DNA from: Crotophaga sulcirostris
Lineage: Eukaryota > Chordata > Aves > Cuculiformes > Crotophagidae
Assembly: GCA_013397455.1 (NCBI GenBank)
Contig: VYZB01000195.1
Span: 423,056-487,055, forward strand
Length of the DNA stretch: 64,000 nt
Reading direction: 5' to 3'
Part shown: positions 62,842 through 64,000 of the stretch, one piece after another
How positions within the stretch are numbered: the first letter of the stretch is position 1
How the letters are laid out: every line of letters begins with the position of its first letter
Notes under the pieces: generated by a model
The model's database searches: none
What the model saw: only the letters and a program-made list of their open reading frames with translations
Told to the model about the DNA's origin: nothing
Translations under genes and position numbers: made by a program

Positions 62842-64000
62842 CTGCATTGGAAAGGAGAAGAGAGTGCAGAGTGAGTCTGACTGCCAAGGTTCACCCTGCA
62901 CCACAGCCCAGGTGAGACACCGCCACTGCCACCAACACACTCCAGCCCCAGCTGCGGCAACGCGCAGCACCGACCCTCTTCTGTGCAAGCAGCCAGCTCT
63001 AGTAGGGCCATTAGCTATTACCCTATATGCTGGCTATCACACGGGTATATGCTAAGGAAATTAGCATACAACCACTGAAAACACCACTTTTGACTAAAAT
63101 TTCCCTCCATTTCCACTTCCTTTTTTTTTTTTTTTTTAATAGATCACTTGCAGAATGAATGATGAGAATGACACCAGCAAACGCTCTCCCATTTGCAGAC
63201 TTCCCCCCTCCCGCCCACACCCACCCAGCATGTGTCTCTCCTTGGTTCAAACATGCCAGAGGAGTATTTTTCAATTTGTGATCCATGAGGCGTGGGTGAT
63301 TCACAAGACATCAGAAAATGTTCCATGAAATAATGACAAGATTTAAAAAAATAAAAAAAAACAAACCCAAAAAACCTCACACCCACATTCTGATGCACAC
63401 AATCAAGGAAATCATGGGAAAATAAAGATAATAAGTGAATAACCAAATGTTAAGCCTAATTTTGATTTGGCTAAAAAAAAATAATAGAAAACTATAGCAA
63501 CAGGATGGTTCTAAACTATTTTTTCCCCAAAATGATAAGTGATCCTTGGCTTAAACAGATGGAAGAACTGCAGTCTAGAGGCTTCCTTACACTGCGAGCA
63601 TCACCCTGATCCTGCAATCCCAACCCAGGTGCCAGCAACCCCCGGCATGGTAAAACCACAAGCTGATTTCTCCCAAACCATGAGATTAGTTTGCAAATCA
63701 TGATCAAAACAAACAAACAAACAAAGGCTCTTCCCCTTTTCTGGTGATACTCAGATCACACACAGTTCACCTTAAGACATTTTGCCTTAAGAACTAAAGT
63801 ATTTAAATATTGCTAATATTCACATACAGCAACCTCCCTCCGGCGGGAAGGGCAGGAGGAACACAAGCCAGAAGGTTCATAATTACAACCTGTAAGAGCT
63901 GGCACTTCTTGGTTTCTTGCAGGTGAATCTCAAGTTCTGGCACTGTCAAGTCAGGCAGAGGCAGAAGCATTTACCACCAACGGAAAGAAAATGCCAAGTG
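62842..64000 (-). other. PMEPA1: PMEPA1 intron (continues past window)
   Basis: The upstream intron of PMEPA1. It contains a poly-T run at about 63120-63138 and an AAAC repeat at about 63705-63724. No further exon is seen; the transmembrane-domain exon must lie to the right. Confidence 0.75.

Noticed and set aside
62842..62988. N-terminal extension of the PMEPA1 frame (283-codon open frame)
   Set aside because: The frame upstream of the small exon has no ATG (begins at TTG) and is intronic. A good CAG acceptor and human similarity both start at EGSLWPSE.
1..64000. CR1 LINE or LTR insertions, CRISPR arrays, tRNA or rRNA genes
   Set aside because: No CR1 3'-terminal octamer repeats, LTR pairs, regularly spaced repeats, or tRNA A/B-box cloverleaf patterns were noticed. 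Very diverged copies could be missed by eye.

Overview
This window is vertebrate nuclear DNA, most likely from a bird. It carries a ten-exon cytosolic phosphoenolpyruvate carboxykinase gene (PCK1, + strand, about 13.2-20.8 kb). Facing it at the right end are the last coding exons and 3'UTR of PMEPA1 (- strand, about 57.4-62.84 kb, continuing past the right edge). PCK1 and PMEPA1 are neighbours on human 20q13.31, with ZBP1 between them. Here no Z-alpha or RHIM coding sequence was recognised in the interval. The bird assignment is an inference from compactness, this gene pair and scarce interspersed repeats; the species cannot be told. There are no bacterial or viral operons, CRISPR arrays, tRNA or rRNA genes.

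Layout. 1-3047: two short stretches that read like the last two exons of an unrecognised + strand gene, with a 52-bp tandem duplication in the presumed intron. 3048-13000: AT-rich intergenic DNA without a recognisable gene. 13029-13303: PCK1 promoter (CRE-like element, TATA-like box) and non-coding exon 1. 13553-20175: nine coding exons that join into a 622-residue PCK1 with every classical active-site residue at its expected number. 20176-about 20780: 3'UTR with a polyadenylation signal. 20781-about 57390: a gene-poor interval of about 36 kb mixing GC-rich, CA/CT-rich unconstrained-looking DNA with several AT-rich islands (37.2, 39.4, 40.1, 42.4, 44.2, 48.4 kb) that look like conserved regulatory DNA with homeodomain-type TAAT motifs and perfect inverted repeats. 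Two or three stretches look like decayed coding sequence, but I cannot name them. About 57392-62136: PMEPA1 3'UTR, interrupted by a C-rich tract and a 386-base assembly gap. 62137-62841: PMEPA1 exons 4 and 3, separated by a 102-base intron that is open in frame. 62842-64000: PMEPA1 intron.

The two genes are convergent and do unrelated jobs: PCK1 is the hormone-controlled gluconeogenic enzyme, and PMEPA1 is a membrane adaptor that dampens TGF-beta/SMAD signalling. No previously undescribed multi-gene system is evident. The most useful leads are the unnamed left-edge exons, the in-frame retainable PMEPA1 intron, and the palindromic and TAAT-rich islands in the intergenic interval.
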